DNA of 64,000 bases from Tepidamorphus sp. (GTDB lineage Bacteria > Pseudomonadota > Alphaproteobacteria > Rhizobiales > Tepidamorphaceae): NCBI GenBank assembly GCA_028280885.1, contig JANQKY010000100.1, forward strand, positions 1 to 64,000, read 5' to 3'. The notes below the pieces were generated by a model. It did no database searches. It was given only the letters and a program-made list of their open reading frames with translations, and was not told where the DNA came from. Of this stretch, positions 32,694 to 40,666 are shown piece after piece. How positions within the stretch are numbered: position 1 is the first letter of the stretch; each line of letters begins with the position of its first letter. Made by a program: the position numbers and the translations under genes.

Positions 32694-33952
32694 GAGGCGC
32701 GATAGCGCGCAGTATCGCGCGGATTCGCAACCTGAGGACTTCCGCCGTGCTTCTGGATACCGACCCCTCCAGCGGGTTCATGCGCTATTCGCCCGTTCCC
32801 GTCGCCCAGGCCGAGACGGGGCCGCTCGCCGGCCTGACCATGGGGATCAAGGATCTCTTCGACGTCGCCGGCTATCCGACCGGTTGCGGCAATCCGGCAA
32901 AGCTTGCCGAAGCCGAGCCTGCCATGCGCACCGCCCCGTGCGTGCAGGCGCTGCTCGATGCGGGCGGCGTCTTCGTCGGCAAGACGATCACCGACGAGTT
33001 GGCCTTTTCGCTGCAGGGCCAGAACGCCCACTACGGGACACCGGTCAACGGGGCCGCGCCGGACCGCATTCCCGGCGGCTCGTCGTCGGGATCGGCGGCG
33101 GCGGTGTCCTGCGGTCTCGTCGATTTCGCGCTCGGCAGCGATACCGGTGGCTCGGTGCGGGCGCCGGCGAGCTATTGCGGCCTCCATGGCATCCGCACGA
33201 CGCATGGACGGGTCGAGCTGGCTGACTGCATGCCGCTGGCGCCGGGCTACGACACCGCCGGCTGGTTCGCGCGCGATGCGGATATTTTTGCCAGGGTCGG
33301 CGACGTCTTGCTGGGTGACGACACGGCCGATCTCCCCGACGGGTCTCCGACCCTGCTTACCGATGTGCTTGACCTGATGATCGATGCGCCGACCCGCGAC
33401 GCGCTGGGCCCGGCGATCGCGCAGGCCGAACGTGTGCTCGGACCGGCTGACCGGCTTGAAATCGGCGATTTCGCCGAAACGCCGAACGGGCTGGAGGACT
33501 GGCTGCAGGTCTTCCGCGTGACCCAGGCGCTGGAGATCTGGGGTGAGCACGGTTCCTGGATCGAGAGCCGTGATCCGCAGTTCGGTCCGGGTGTGCGCGA
33601 CCGGTTCGAGTGGGCGCGCCGGGTCAGCCGCGACGAGGCGGCCAAGGCCAGCGCGCTCGGCCTGCGCCCATGCATCCGCGCGCATGTGCGCGGGCTGGCG
33701 GAACGCCAGGTGCTGATCCTGCCGACGGTGCCGGCCATCGCGCCGCTCTGCGCGACGCCGGTCTCGGCGCTGGAGGTTTTCCGCAACCGCGTTCTGACGA
33801 TGACCTGCATCGCCGGCATTTCGGGCCTGCCGCAGGTTTCGATACCGCTCGTCCTGCATGAGGGCTGTCCGCTCGGGCTGTCGATCATCGGGCCGGCGGG
33901 CAGCGACCGCGCGCTGATCGGGCTTGCGGGGCGGATCGCGGCGGCGGGGTAG
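32690..33952 (+). CDS. Amidase-signature-family amidase
   Basis: A 420-residue hydrolase of the amidase signature family, converting amides to acids. GIKDLFDVAGYPTGCG carries the catalytic lysine, IPGGSSSGSAAAVSCG the cis-serine, and SDTGGSVRAPASYCG the nucleophile serine; the triad looks complete. The GTG start overlaps the stop of the preceding gene as GTGA. At 420 residues it is shorter than GatA-type amidases and lacks their C-terminal domain. With a nitrile hydratase 850 bp away it could act on the amide product, which is inference. Confidence 0.9.
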   Translation: MRGAIARSIARIRNLRTSAVLLDTDPSSGFMRYSPVPVAQAETGPLAGLTMGIKDLFDVAGYPTGCGNPAKLAEAEPAMRTAPCVQALLDAGGVFVGKTITDELAFSLQGQNAHYGTPVNGAAPDRIPGGSSSGSAAAVSCGLVDFALGSDTGGSVRAPASYCGLHGIRTTHGRVELADCMPLAPGYDTAGWFARDADIFARVGDVLLGDDTADLPDGSPTLLTDVLDLMIDAPTRDALGPAIAQAERVLGPADRLEIGDFAETPNGLEDWLQVFRVTQALEIWGEHGSWIESRDPQFGPGVRDRFEWARRVSRDEAAKASALGLRPCIRAHVRGLAERQVLILPTVPAIAPLCATPVSALEVFRNRVLTMTCIAGISGLPQVSIPLVLHEGCPLGLSIIGPAGSDRALIGLAGRIAAAG

Positions 33953-33992
33953 CACCGTTTGCTGGTTCGATAGCGCCGCTGGCGTTCTCGAA

Positions 33993-34010
33993 GCCGCCCT
34001 TAAGGGCGGC
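33993..34010. terminator. Perfect 18-bp palindrome between convergent genes
   Basis: GCCGCCCTTAAGGGCGGC is self-complementary over all 18 bases and lies 40 bp after the amidase and just before the stop of the convergent dehalogenase. There is no T-run, so it may be a factor-dependent or cruciform-type bidirectional end. The family GCCGCCC...GGGCGGC is common in such gaps. Confidence 0.5.
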
Positions 34011-34015
34011 GCCCC

Positions 34016-34690
34016 CTACCCCACAATCGCCGCGAGCCCGTCGAGATCCTTTATCTCAGCGGCGATCTCGCCGGGCAGGTTGTCGCCGGGGACGCCGAGC
34101 CGGTTGAGCCGGCAGACCTGGAAGCCGAAATAGGCAGCGCCGCTGGCATCCCACGGGTTCATCGAGACGAAGCAGACCTCGCGCGCATTGACGCCGATCT
34201 CGTCGACGGCGAGCTGATAGACGCGCATGTCGGGCTTGTAGATGCCGACCGCCTCGATCGACAGGACATGGTCGAGATGATCGGCAAGCCCGGCCGAGCG
34301 CGTCGCAGCCTCCAGCATCTCCGGCGAGCCGTTCGACAGGATCGCCGTCTTGAAGCCGTCGCCTTTGAGCGCCGCGAGGCAGCGGCGGGCATCGGGATAG
34401 GCGTCGAGCCGCATATAGAGTTCGAGCAGTTCGGCCCGGAGATCGGCATCCGCGATGCCATGGGCGCCAAGCGCGTAGTCGAGCGCGTCGGCGGTGACGA
34501 TGCCGAAATCGGCATGCGCGCCCATCAGGCTGCGCAGCCAGGTGTATTGCAGCTGCTTGTCGCGCCACAGCCTGGAGACGGCATCGGCCTTGTCGCCGAG
34601 CTTCGCCGCGACCCGCCCGACCGGCGCATGCACGTCGAACAGCGTCCCGTAGGCATCGAACACGCATGCCTTGATCCCGTCGAGCTTCAT
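34016..34690 (-). CDS. HAD-superfamily haloacid dehalogenase, type II
   Basis: A 224-residue HAD hydrolase. CVFDAYGTLFDV has the nucleophile Asp12 and the FDAYGTLF signature of L-2-haloacid dehalogenases. SNGSPEML supplies the second HAD motif, KPDMRVYQLA the lysine, and FVSMNPWDASGA the fourth acidic motif. Family members remove halide from 2-haloacids, but many homologues act on other phosphate-free substrates. It is convergent with the amidase and divergent from the nitrile hydratase alpha gene (109 bp gap). True dehalogenase function is likely but not proven. Confidence 0.9.
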   Translation of the reverse strand: MKLDGIKACVFDAYGTLFDVHAPVGRVAAKLGDKADAVSRLWRDKQLQYTWLRSLMGAHADFGIVTADALDYALGAHGIADADLRAELLELYMRLDAYPDARRCLAALKGDGFKTAILSNGSPEMLEAATRSAGLADHLDHVLSIEAVGIYKPDMRVYQLAVDEIGVNAREVCFVSMNPWDASGAAYFGFQVCRLNRLGVPGDNLPGEIAAEIKDLDGLAAIVG

Positions 34691-34799
34691 GGAGGTCCCC
34701 CTTGTGGTGGCGTAACTTAACTTCGCCCGGACTCTGGCCTGCGACGGCAGGTCTGTCTAGGATTGGATCGAAGAGAAACAGTTTTCGGGGAGGCAAGGC

Positions 34800-35441
34800 T
34801 TGGCGCACGACCATCATCACGATCATGAGGGATCCGAACTGTCGGAAACGGCGCTGAGGGTCCGTACACTCGAATCACTGCTCGTCGAGAAGGGCTATGT
34901 CGACCCGGACGCGCTCGACGCGCTGATCGACCGCTACGAGAACAAGGTCGGCCCGCGCAACGGCGCGCAGGTCGTCGCCAGGGCCTGGAGCGATCCGGAC
35001 TATCTCAAGGCCCTGCGCGAGGACGCGACGGCGGCGATCGCCGCGCTCGGCTTCACCGGCCGCCAGGGCGAGCATATGGTCGCGGTCGAGAACACGCCGC
35101 AGACCCACAACATGGTCGTCTGCACGCTGTGCTCCTGCTATCCCTGGCCCGTGCTCGGCCTGCCGCCGGTCTGGTACAAGTCGCCGCCCTATCGCGCCCG
35201 CGCGGTGATCGATCCGCGCGGCGTGCTCGCCGATTTCGGCGTGACGCTGCCGGAGACGACCGAGATCACCGTCTGGGATTCGACCGCCGAAATCCGCTAT
35301 CTGGTGATCCCGATGCGGCCCGAGGGCAGCAGGGACTTAAGCGAGGAACAGCTTGCCGCCCTGGTCACCCGCGATTCGATGATCGGCACCGGGCTTGCCC
35401 TGTCGCCGGCCGAGGCGCGCGCGAAGGGGCTGCTGCAATGA
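34800..35441 (+). CDS. Nitrile hydratase alpha subunit, cobalt type
   Basis: A 213-residue subunit that hydrates nitriles to amides with the beta subunit. VCTLCSCYPW holds the metal cysteines C108, C111 and C113; the Thr109 and the Tyr after the last Cys mark the cobalt type rather than the iron type. YRARAVIDPRGVLADFG and WDSTAEIRYLVIPMRP are standard alpha-subunit strands. TTG at 34800 is chosen because GGGGAGGCAAGGCT precedes it. A His-rich N-terminus (MAHDHHHDHE) may bind metal. The beta gene overlaps the stop by 4 bp. Metal type is inferred from the motif, not measured. Confidence 0.93.
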   Translation: MAHDHHHDHEGSELSETALRVRTLESLLVEKGYVDPDALDALIDRYENKVGPRNGAQVVARAWSDPDYLKALREDATAAIAALGFTGRQGEHMVAVENTPQTHNMVVCTLCSCYPWPVLGLPPVWYKSPPYRARAVIDPRGVLADFGVTLPETTEITVWDSTAEIRYLVIPMRPEGSRDLSEEQLAALVTRDSMIGTGLALSPAEARAKGLLQ

Positions 35442-36097
35442 ACGGCGTGCATGACCTGGGCGGGATGCAGGATTTCGGTCCGGTCGTCCCGGAGCCCGAC
35501 GAGCCGGTGTTCCATGCCGAATGGGAGCGGCGCGCGTTTGCCCTGACGCTTGCCGCATCGGCGCCGGGCGGCTGGAACATCGATACCTCGCGGCACGCCC
35601 GCGAAAGCCTGCCGCCGGTGCAATATCTGAGTTCGACCTACTACCAGATCTGGTATGCCGGCATCGTCAACCTGCTGCGCGAAAACGGCCTTATCCGCGA
35701 CGAGGAATTGCAGAGCGGCGAGGTCGCCGGAAACCCGAAGCCGGTCGCCCGCATCCTGAAGGCCGCCGATGTCGACGCGGCGATGGGCAAGGGTGGCCCG
35801 GCCGACCGGGCGGCGGACCAGCCGGCGGCTTTCGCCATCGGCGACCGCGTCCGCGCGCGCAACATTCATCCTAAAGGACACACGCGGCTGCCGCGCTATG
35901 CCCGCGGCAAGACGGGGGAAATCGCGCGGGTGCATGGCTGCCATGTCTTTCCCGACGCCAATGCCCACGGCCTCGGCGAGCGGCCGCAGTGGCTCTACTC
36001 CGTGCGCTTTTCCGCCCGCGAACTCTGGGGCGAGGAGGCGGCCGGCCGCGACAGCGTTCATATCGATCTCTGGGAGCCCTATCTTGACCGCGTCTGA
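35438..36097 (+). CDS. Nitrile hydratase beta subunit
   Basis: A 219-residue structural subunit that forms the active-site channel with alpha. It starts MNGVHDLGGMQDFGPV, the exact family beginning, and has the beta-specific block AIGDRVRARNIHPKGHTRLP with RYARGKTGEIARVHGCHVFP and the C-terminal HIDLWEPYLDRV. ATG at 35438 overlaps the alpha stop as ATGA. The activator gene follows with a 14-bp overlap. Confidence 0.93.
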   Translation: MNGVHDLGGMQDFGPVVPEPDEPVFHAEWERRAFALTLAASAPGGWNIDTSRHARESLPPVQYLSSTYYQIWYAGIVNLLRENGLIRDEELQSGEVAGNPKPVARILKAADVDAAMGKGGPADRAADQPAAFAIGDRVRARNIHPKGHTRLPRYARGKTGEIARVHGCHVFPDANAHGLGERPQWLYSVRFSARELWGEEAAGRDSVHIDLWEPYLDRV

Positions 36098-36455
36098 TAC
36101 CACGGTGGGCGCGGCGCTGGCCGCGCTTCCCGACCTGCCGCGCGACGCGGACGGGCCGGTCTTCGCCGAGCCGTGGCATGCCCAGGCCTTTGCGATGACG
36201 GTTTCGCTGAACGCCCGCGGCGTGTTCACCTGGACCGAATGGGCCGAGACGCTGGGCGCCGAAATCGCCGCTGCCGGAGAGGCGGCAACCGGCGAGGATG
36301 CCTATTACACGGCCTGGCTGGCGGCGCTCGAGCGCCTGCTTGCCGGCAAGGGCGTGATCGCCGAGCCCGAACGCGCCGAACGCGAGGCTGCCTGGGACCG
36401 GGCAGCGCGGGCGACGCCGCATGGCGAGCCGATCGAGCTTGGCCGGGAGGCCTGA
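36084..36455 (+). CDS. Nitrile hydratase accessory (activator) protein
   Basis: A 123-residue protein of the P14K/NHLE-type activator family, which loads cobalt and supports cysteine oxidation. LPDLPRDADGPVFAEPWHAQ and AYYTAWLAALERLLAGKGVI followed by ERAAWDRAARATPHG-type ending match activators that share the beta-subunit N-terminal fold. TTG at 36084, inside the beta gene, is one candidate start; a GTG near 36102 is another. The three-gene order alpha-beta-activator is standard for cobalt nitrile hydratases. Confidence 0.82.
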   Translation: MTASDTTVGAALAALPDLPRDADGPVFAEPWHAQAFAMTVSLNARGVFTWTEWAETLGAEIAAAGEAATGEDAYYTAWLAALERLLAGKGVIAEPERAEREAAWDRAARATPHGEPIELGREA

Positions 36456-36491
36456 ATCCCGGAATTTATCGCCCGATGCTCTAGGCACCGC

Positions 36492-37115
36492 CTATCCGTA
36501 CTGGTTCGGCCCGTCATCGCCGCGCGTGCAGGCAAAGACCAGCAGCACGATGAAGCCGACCAGCGGCACGAACATGATCAGGATCCACCACGCCGTCCGG
36601 CCGATATCGTGCAGGCGGCGGCTGAGCGCGGCAAGGCCGGGCAGCAGCGTTGCCAGCGACCAGATGGCATTCAGCGGACGGATCTCGTCGCCGACGCCGA
36701 AGATCGCCGCGTCGATCACCGAGGTCACAAGGCTCCCGATGATCACGAACAGGATAAAGTACCAGTATTCGTACCGGTTGGCGCGGCCGGAAAAGGTGAC
36801 GTATTTCGACAGGCAGCTGGCGATCGCCTCCTGGAAACGCGTCACCAGCGGCCTGTCGTCCGACCAGTAGAGCCTGTCGCCGCCATAGTCGGGCGGCGGA
36901 TGCGGCGGTCCGTCGGGATCCTCCGAGGCCCGCATCCGGGCGGCAAGCGCAGTTTCCCCGAGCGGCCCCCAATCCGCCATGCCGGATGTCCACACCATCG
37001 TCTCCGGCCACAGGGTGCCGTCGCGCATCATGGCGAGCATCCGGTCTTCGCCGACCGGCCCGTGCTGCTCGCTGCCGAGGGCGTAGTACCACTGCGCGGA
37101 TGTGTCTTCGGTCAT
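36492..37115 (-). CDS. GYF_2 domain plus DUF805 membrane protein
   Basis: A 207-residue protein with an N-terminal GYF_2 (DUF4339) domain (QWYYALGSEQHGPVGEDRML and MVWTSGMADWGPL) and a C-terminal DUF805 domain with four hydrophobic segments (GRANRYEYWYFILF, LLPGLAALSRRLHDIGRTAW, the family LHDIGRS-like motif). The first domain may bind Pro-rich partners; the second is of unknown function. ATG at 37115. It is convergent with the nitrile hydratase genes, which end 36 bp away. No specific role can be assigned. Confidence 0.85.
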   Translation of the reverse strand: MTEDTSAQWYYALGSEQHGPVGEDRMLAMMRDGTLWPETMVWTSGMADWGPLGETALAARMRASEDPDGPPHPPPDYGGDRLYWSDDRPLVTRFQEAIASCLSKYVTFSGRANRYEYWYFILFVIIGSLVTSVIDAAIFGVGDEIRPLNAIWSLATLLPGLAALSRRLHDIGRTAWWILIMFVPLVGFIVLLVFACTRGDDGPNQYG

Positions 37116-37251
37116 GGGGCTTGCTCGACGGGTGGGTGGGTGAGCGGTTGGCGAACGCCATTGAGCCGTGATTTGCCCCGCCGCGTCAAACGCCCGGTTC
37201 GCAAAGCCCGACCCTATCTGAGCGGAAAGTGCTCTAAACGCGGAAAGTGCT

Positions 37252-38304
37252 CTAAACCTGCGCCTGCAGCGCGCCGCCGAGCAGCAGGATGCCGAAGGCC
37301 AGGACGGCGAGGGCGGCCGCGAACTCGATCGCCCTGAGGCCGCCCATCGCCCAGCCGCTGCCGCCATCGGCAAGCCGGGCGGCAAGGCCGCGCGCGCTGA
37401 CCGCCAGGCCGGCGAGGATCGCCACCGCCAGTCCCGTGCCCGCCGCCATCGCCAGCGTCGCCGCCACGCCAACGCCGTAAACGCCTTGCGAGAAGGCGAA
37501 GACCAGCACGATGAGCGCGCCGGTACAGGGCCTGAGGCCCACCGCCAGCACCGCCGTCCAGGCCCGCTTCAGCGAGAACGGGCCGCCGAGATCGGCCGGG
37601 TCCGGCGCATGCGAATGGCCGCAGGTCGCGCAGGCGCCATGGTCATGATGATGGTGGTGGTGGTGATCATGGCTATGGACGGCGGCCGCGCCGAGATCGG
37701 AGGGGACGCCGGCGGCTGCCGGTTGCAGCACGACGGGCTTCGGCCGCGCGAAGAGCGATCGCCCCTTGGCCCAGACGAGCCGAAGCCCGATCAGCACGAT
37801 CAGCACGTAGCTGGCGATCTCGACCATGCCGGTCGCCCGGGTCATGACGAGGCTGGTGGCATTCAGCGCGATCGTCAGGACCGAGACCAGCGCGATCGCG
37901 GTCATGGCCTGGGCGAAGGCCGACAGGAAGGCCAGGGCGATGCCGCGCCGGAACGTCTCGCCGGTGGCGACCAGATAGGAGCTGATCACCACCTTGCCGT
38001 GGCCGGGGCCGGCGGCGTGGAACAGCCCATAGAGGAACGACAGGCCGATCAGCCCGAACGCCGCCGCCGGCTCGCTGCGGAAGGCCAGCACCAGCGCCGA
38101 CAGGCCCTTGTAGAATTCCGCCTGCTTTACCGCGATCCAGCCGAAGACGCCGGCAAGCGGGCCGGAGCGGATCGTCACGGTCGCTTCCGGCTGGCCGACG
38201 CCGAAGGGATTGGCCGCGGCAAGCTCGGGCAGCAGCAGGCCGGCCGTCGCGATCGCCAGGATCGCGGCAATCCCGTAACGGGTGCGATCGCCGGTCACGG
38301 GCAT
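37252..38304 (-). CDS. NicO-type nickel/cobalt transporter (RcnA/HoxN-like)
   Basis: A 350-residue inner-membrane transporter with about eight helices and a His-rich cytosolic loop (about residues 205-235, dominated by histidines, then CATCGHSHAPDP). Conserved NicO blocks include GLFHAAGPGHGKVVISSYL and AVGLRPCTGALIVLVFAFSQG. RcnA relatives export Ni/Co, others import them; the signal-like leader AAILAIATAGLLLPELAAAN is unusual for RcnA. Its start overlaps the DUF1007 gene by 10 bp. In an operon with two DUF1007 proteins it may supply cobalt to the nearby nitrile hydratase or expel excess; direction is uncertain. Confidence 0.85.
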   Translation of the reverse strand: MPVTGDRTRYGIAAILAIATAGLLLPELAAANPFGVGQPEATVTIRSGPLAGVFGWIAVKQAEFYKGLSALVLAFRSEPAAAFGLIGLSFLYGLFHAAGPGHGKVVISSYLVATGETFRRGIALAFLSAFAQAMTAIALVSVLTIALNATSLVMTRATGMVEIASYVLIVLIGLRLVWAKGRSLFARPKPVVLQPAAAGVPSDLGAAAVHSHDHHHHHHHDHGACATCGHSHAPDPADLGGPFSLKRAWTAVLAVGLRPCTGALIVLVFAFSQGVYGVGVAATLAMAAGTGLAVAILAGLAVSARGLAARLADGGSGWAMGGLRAIEFAAALAVLAFGILLLGGALQAQV

Positions 38305-38963
38305 TGCACGCGGATCGTGTTGGCGTTGGCTTCGGTGAGCTGCAGGATCTCCGGCGGCAGGTCGCGGATATCGGCGGGGATCCGCGACAGCATCTCAGCC
38401 GTCGAGGGATCGAAGCCCTGTGCCCGCTCGATCTGAAGCCCGCAGCCTTGCGGCGCGTCGACCAGCATGGCGGTGTCCGTCTCGGCCAGCGCGAAGTCGA
38501 CGAAGAAGCTCGGATCGTAAACCTCGATCGCCGTGTCGCCCTGCTTCGGATCGAAGGGTTCGGTGAGCGGCAGGGTGAAATTCAGCGTCAGCCGCTCGCC
38601 GTCATAGTCGAGCCAGTAGTCTATCGGATCGGCGAACGCGCCATGGACCGCGTCGAGCCCGATCACGCCGAGATAGGTGAAGTAGTCGAACTCGTGCAGC
38701 GATTCGACATTGACCTGCGCCAGCGGCTGCAGTTCGGCGCGCGAGAAGGCACCGTCGCCATCGGTATCGAGCCCCTGGGTCGCAAAGGCGGAGAACATCT
38801 CGTCAAAGGTCCAGCTATGGCGCACCGCGTCGATCCGGCCATCGCCGTCGAACAGGATGTCGGAGCGACTGTCGACCCAGACATGCGGATGTCCGCTTGC
38901 GAGCGACGGCGCAAGGACAAACGCCGCGCCAAGGCAGAGCCGTTTGAGGTCCAGTCGGTTCAT
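38295..38963 (-). CDS. DUF1007 periplasmic protein with EF-hand-like loop, copy 2
   Basis: A 222-residue exported protein. Residues 1-22 are a signal peptide; the mature region starts GHPHVWVDSRSDILFDGDGR. An EF-hand-like calcium loop, DTDGDGAFSRAEL, lies near residue 70. LDYDGERLTLNFTLPLTEPF and YDPSFFVDFALAETD are DUF1007 blocks. DUF1007 genes usually sit beside NicO transporters, as here, and are thought to be periplasmic metal carriers. ATG at 38963 overlaps the stop of the first copy by ATGA. It is probably redundant with or cooperating with 38960-39655. Confidence 0.85.
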   Translation of the reverse strand: MNRLDLKRLCLGAAFVLAPSLASGHPHVWVDSRSDILFDGDGRIDAVRHSWTFDEMFSAFATQGLDTDGDGAFSRAELQPLAQVNVESLHEFDYFTYLGVIGLDAVHGAFADPIDYWLDYDGERLTLNFTLPLTEPFDPKQGDTAIEVYDPSFFVDFALAETDTAMLVDAPQGCGLQIERAQGFDPSTAEMLSRIPADIRDLPPEILQLTEANANTIRVQCP

Positions 38964-39655
38964 TTGCAGGCGACCCGGATGCTGTTTGCGTTACCCGATG
39001 TAAGGTTGAACAGGTCCGGCGGCAACTCACGGACGGTTGAGGGGATCTGCGCGAGCTTTTCGGCGATCTCCTTCTTCAGCGCCTTCGCCCTGCCGATCTT
39101 CGGCCGGCAGCCTTCCGGCGCCGCGACCAGGGTGACCGGATCGGTCTTGGGGAGCGAAAAACCGACATAATAGTTTGGGTCATAGATGTCGAAGACGGTC
39201 TTCACGGCCTTGGGATCGACCGGCTCGGCCAGCGGCAGGGTGAAATGCAGCGTCAGCCGCAGGCCGTCATAATCCTGCCAGTAGTCCACCGGTTCCTCGA
39301 AATCCGCGCCCTCGGCATCGTCGAGGGTCTGGAGCGACGTGAAATAGCCGAATTTCGCCACCGATTCGAGGTTCAGTTCGGCAAGCGGCTGCAGGTCTTC
39401 GCGGCTCAGCGTGCCGTCGCCGTCGGAATCGAGCCCCTGCGAGGCGAAGGCGGAGTACATCTCGTCGAAGGTCCAGCTCTGCCGGATGCCGGTGATCGCG
39501 CCGTCGGGGCCGAACAGCACGTCGGCGCGCCCCTCGATCCAGACATGCGGATGGGCCACGCTTTCGCGCGCCGATCCTGCGGCAAGACAGGTAACGAGAC
39601 TCATCGCGAACAGGATACCGCGACGGCTGCAAACCAAAAGCGCACCCGGATGCAT
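38960..39655 (-). CDS. DUF1007 periplasmic protein with EF-hand-like loop, copy 1
   Basis: A 231-residue paralogue of the downstream copy. After a signal peptide (about residues 1-35, SLVTCLAAGSARESVA) comes HPHVWIEGRADVLFGPDGAI, then TFDEMYSAFASQGL, the EF-hand loop DSDGDGTLSREDL, YWQDYDGLRLTLHFTLPLAE and IYDPNYYVGFSLPKTD. ATG at 39655 is preferred because GGGAAG lies seven bases upstream. First gene of a three-gene operon (DUF1007-DUF1007-NicO). The copies match throughout, so a tandem duplication is clear. Confidence 0.84.
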   Translation of the reverse strand: MHPGALLVCSRRGILFAMSLVTCLAAGSARESVAHPHVWIEGRADVLFGPDGAITGIRQSWTFDEMYSAFASQGLDSDGDGTLSREDLQPLAELNLESVAKFGYFTSLQTLDDAEGADFEEPVDYWQDYDGLRLTLHFTLPLAEPVDPKAVKTVFDIYDPNYYVGFSLPKTDPVTLVAAPEGCRPKIGRAKALKKEIAEKLAQIPSTVRELPPDLFNLTSGNANSIRVACK

Positions 39656-39801
39656 ACGGCGTCTTCCCATGGAACCGCGACACTTGGAGAAAATTATAGC
39701 GGCGAAAGCAAGGCGCGACCACCGGCCGATGATTACGGTTTCGCAAGGGAACCGCCGCGCTCTGCGCCAAGCAGGCCGGCTCGCCGGGCAGTGCTCCCCG
39801 A

Positions 39802-40329
39802 TCAGTGTTCGACAATCACGGGCGCGCCGATATGGACACGCTCGAACAGATCGACGACGTCCTCGTTGCGCATGCGGATGCAGCCGTTGGAGACCGCCCG
39901 GCCAATCGAGCCGGGCGCGTTGGTGCCGTGGATGCGATAGGTCGTCCAGCCGAGATAGAGCGCGCGGACGCCGAGCGGATTGCGCGGCCCCGGCGCGACG
40001 TAGCGCGGCAGCGAGGGATTGCGCTTGCGCATGCTCTGCGTCGGCGTCCAGCCCGGATTCTTCTTCTTTTCGCTGACCCAGGTCTTGCCGAACCACTGAT
40101 TGCGCGGACTGCCGACCGCCACCGAATAGCGGATCGCCTTGCCGTTGCCCAGCGAGTAGTAGAGGCTCCGCTCCGATGTCTTGACGGTGATCGTGCCGTA
40201 GCCGAGATCATCGCCGGTCTCGACGATTTCGCGCGCCGAAGCCGGTGCCGAAACGGCCAGACAGAGGGCGGAAACGGCCAGAAGGCTCAGGAAGAACCGC
40301 GAAATCGCTCTGATGGTCGGTCGGATCAT
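39802..40329 (-). CDS. L,D-transpeptidase (YkuD), intact
   Basis: A 175-residue periplasmic L,D-transpeptidase that forms 3-3 crosslinks or anchors proteins to peptidoglycan. A signal peptide (about 1-30, SRFFLSLLAVSALCLAVSAP) precedes the YkuD domain. The catalytic region RIHGTNAPGSIGRAVSNGCI has the His/Cys dyad, followed by RMRNEDVVDLFERVHIGAPV, the complete ending missing from the frameshifted paralogue at 3581. ATG at 40329 has GGGG upstream. It is divergent from the leucine-dehydrogenase gene, sharing an AT-rich gap. Confidence 0.92.
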   Translation of the reverse strand: MIRPTIRAISRFFLSLLAVSALCLAVSAPASAREIVETGDDLGYGTITVKTSERSLYYSLGNGKAIRYSVAVGSPRNQWFGKTWVSEKKKNPGWTPTQSMRKRNPSLPRYVAPGPRNPLGVRALYLGWTTYRIHGTNAPGSIGRAVSNGCIRMRNEDVVDLFERVHIGAPVIVEH

Positions 40330-40401
40330 GGCAATGCCCCGCTGTCGTCTGCAATACGAACTCATCAACGCTTTCGAACACCCGGGGAGAATTGAAATCA
40401 C

Positions 40402-40666
40402 GTCGGGTTAATATTCGGCAACCGGCGCCCCGCTGCCGGCGGCCAGCTATTTAAGGGGCGTGGCAAAAATACCGCGTCGATTGATGAGAATAATTTTTCT
40501 AAAAGAGACCTAATTTCGGATCATATATACAGCTTAACCCGGCCTCCCTTCCATAAGAAGACAATATGATCGCCTGATCGGGATATATTTCTCTCAAGGA
40601 ACGATACTTTGCCGGCGCCGGGCTGTCTGGCGCCCACACGAGGATGTGAAGAGGAGTGCGACGACG
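40402..40666. promoter_or_regulatory. AT-rich divergent promoter region
   Basis: A gap of 265 bp that is the most AT-rich stretch in the window (TAATTTTTCTAAAAGAG, GGATCATATATACAGC, GGGATATATTTCTCTC). TGATCGCCTGATCGGG contains a direct TGATCG pair. No ORF fits. It probably holds promoters of both flanking genes; Lrp-type control of the amino-acid dehydrogenase is a guess. Confidence 0.45.

Noticed and set aside
39700..39800. Possible Zur or Fur box upstream of the DUF1007/NicO operon
   Set aside because: The AT-rich GAAAATTATAGCGG segment has no dyad resembling known alphaproteobacterial metal-regulator boxes.
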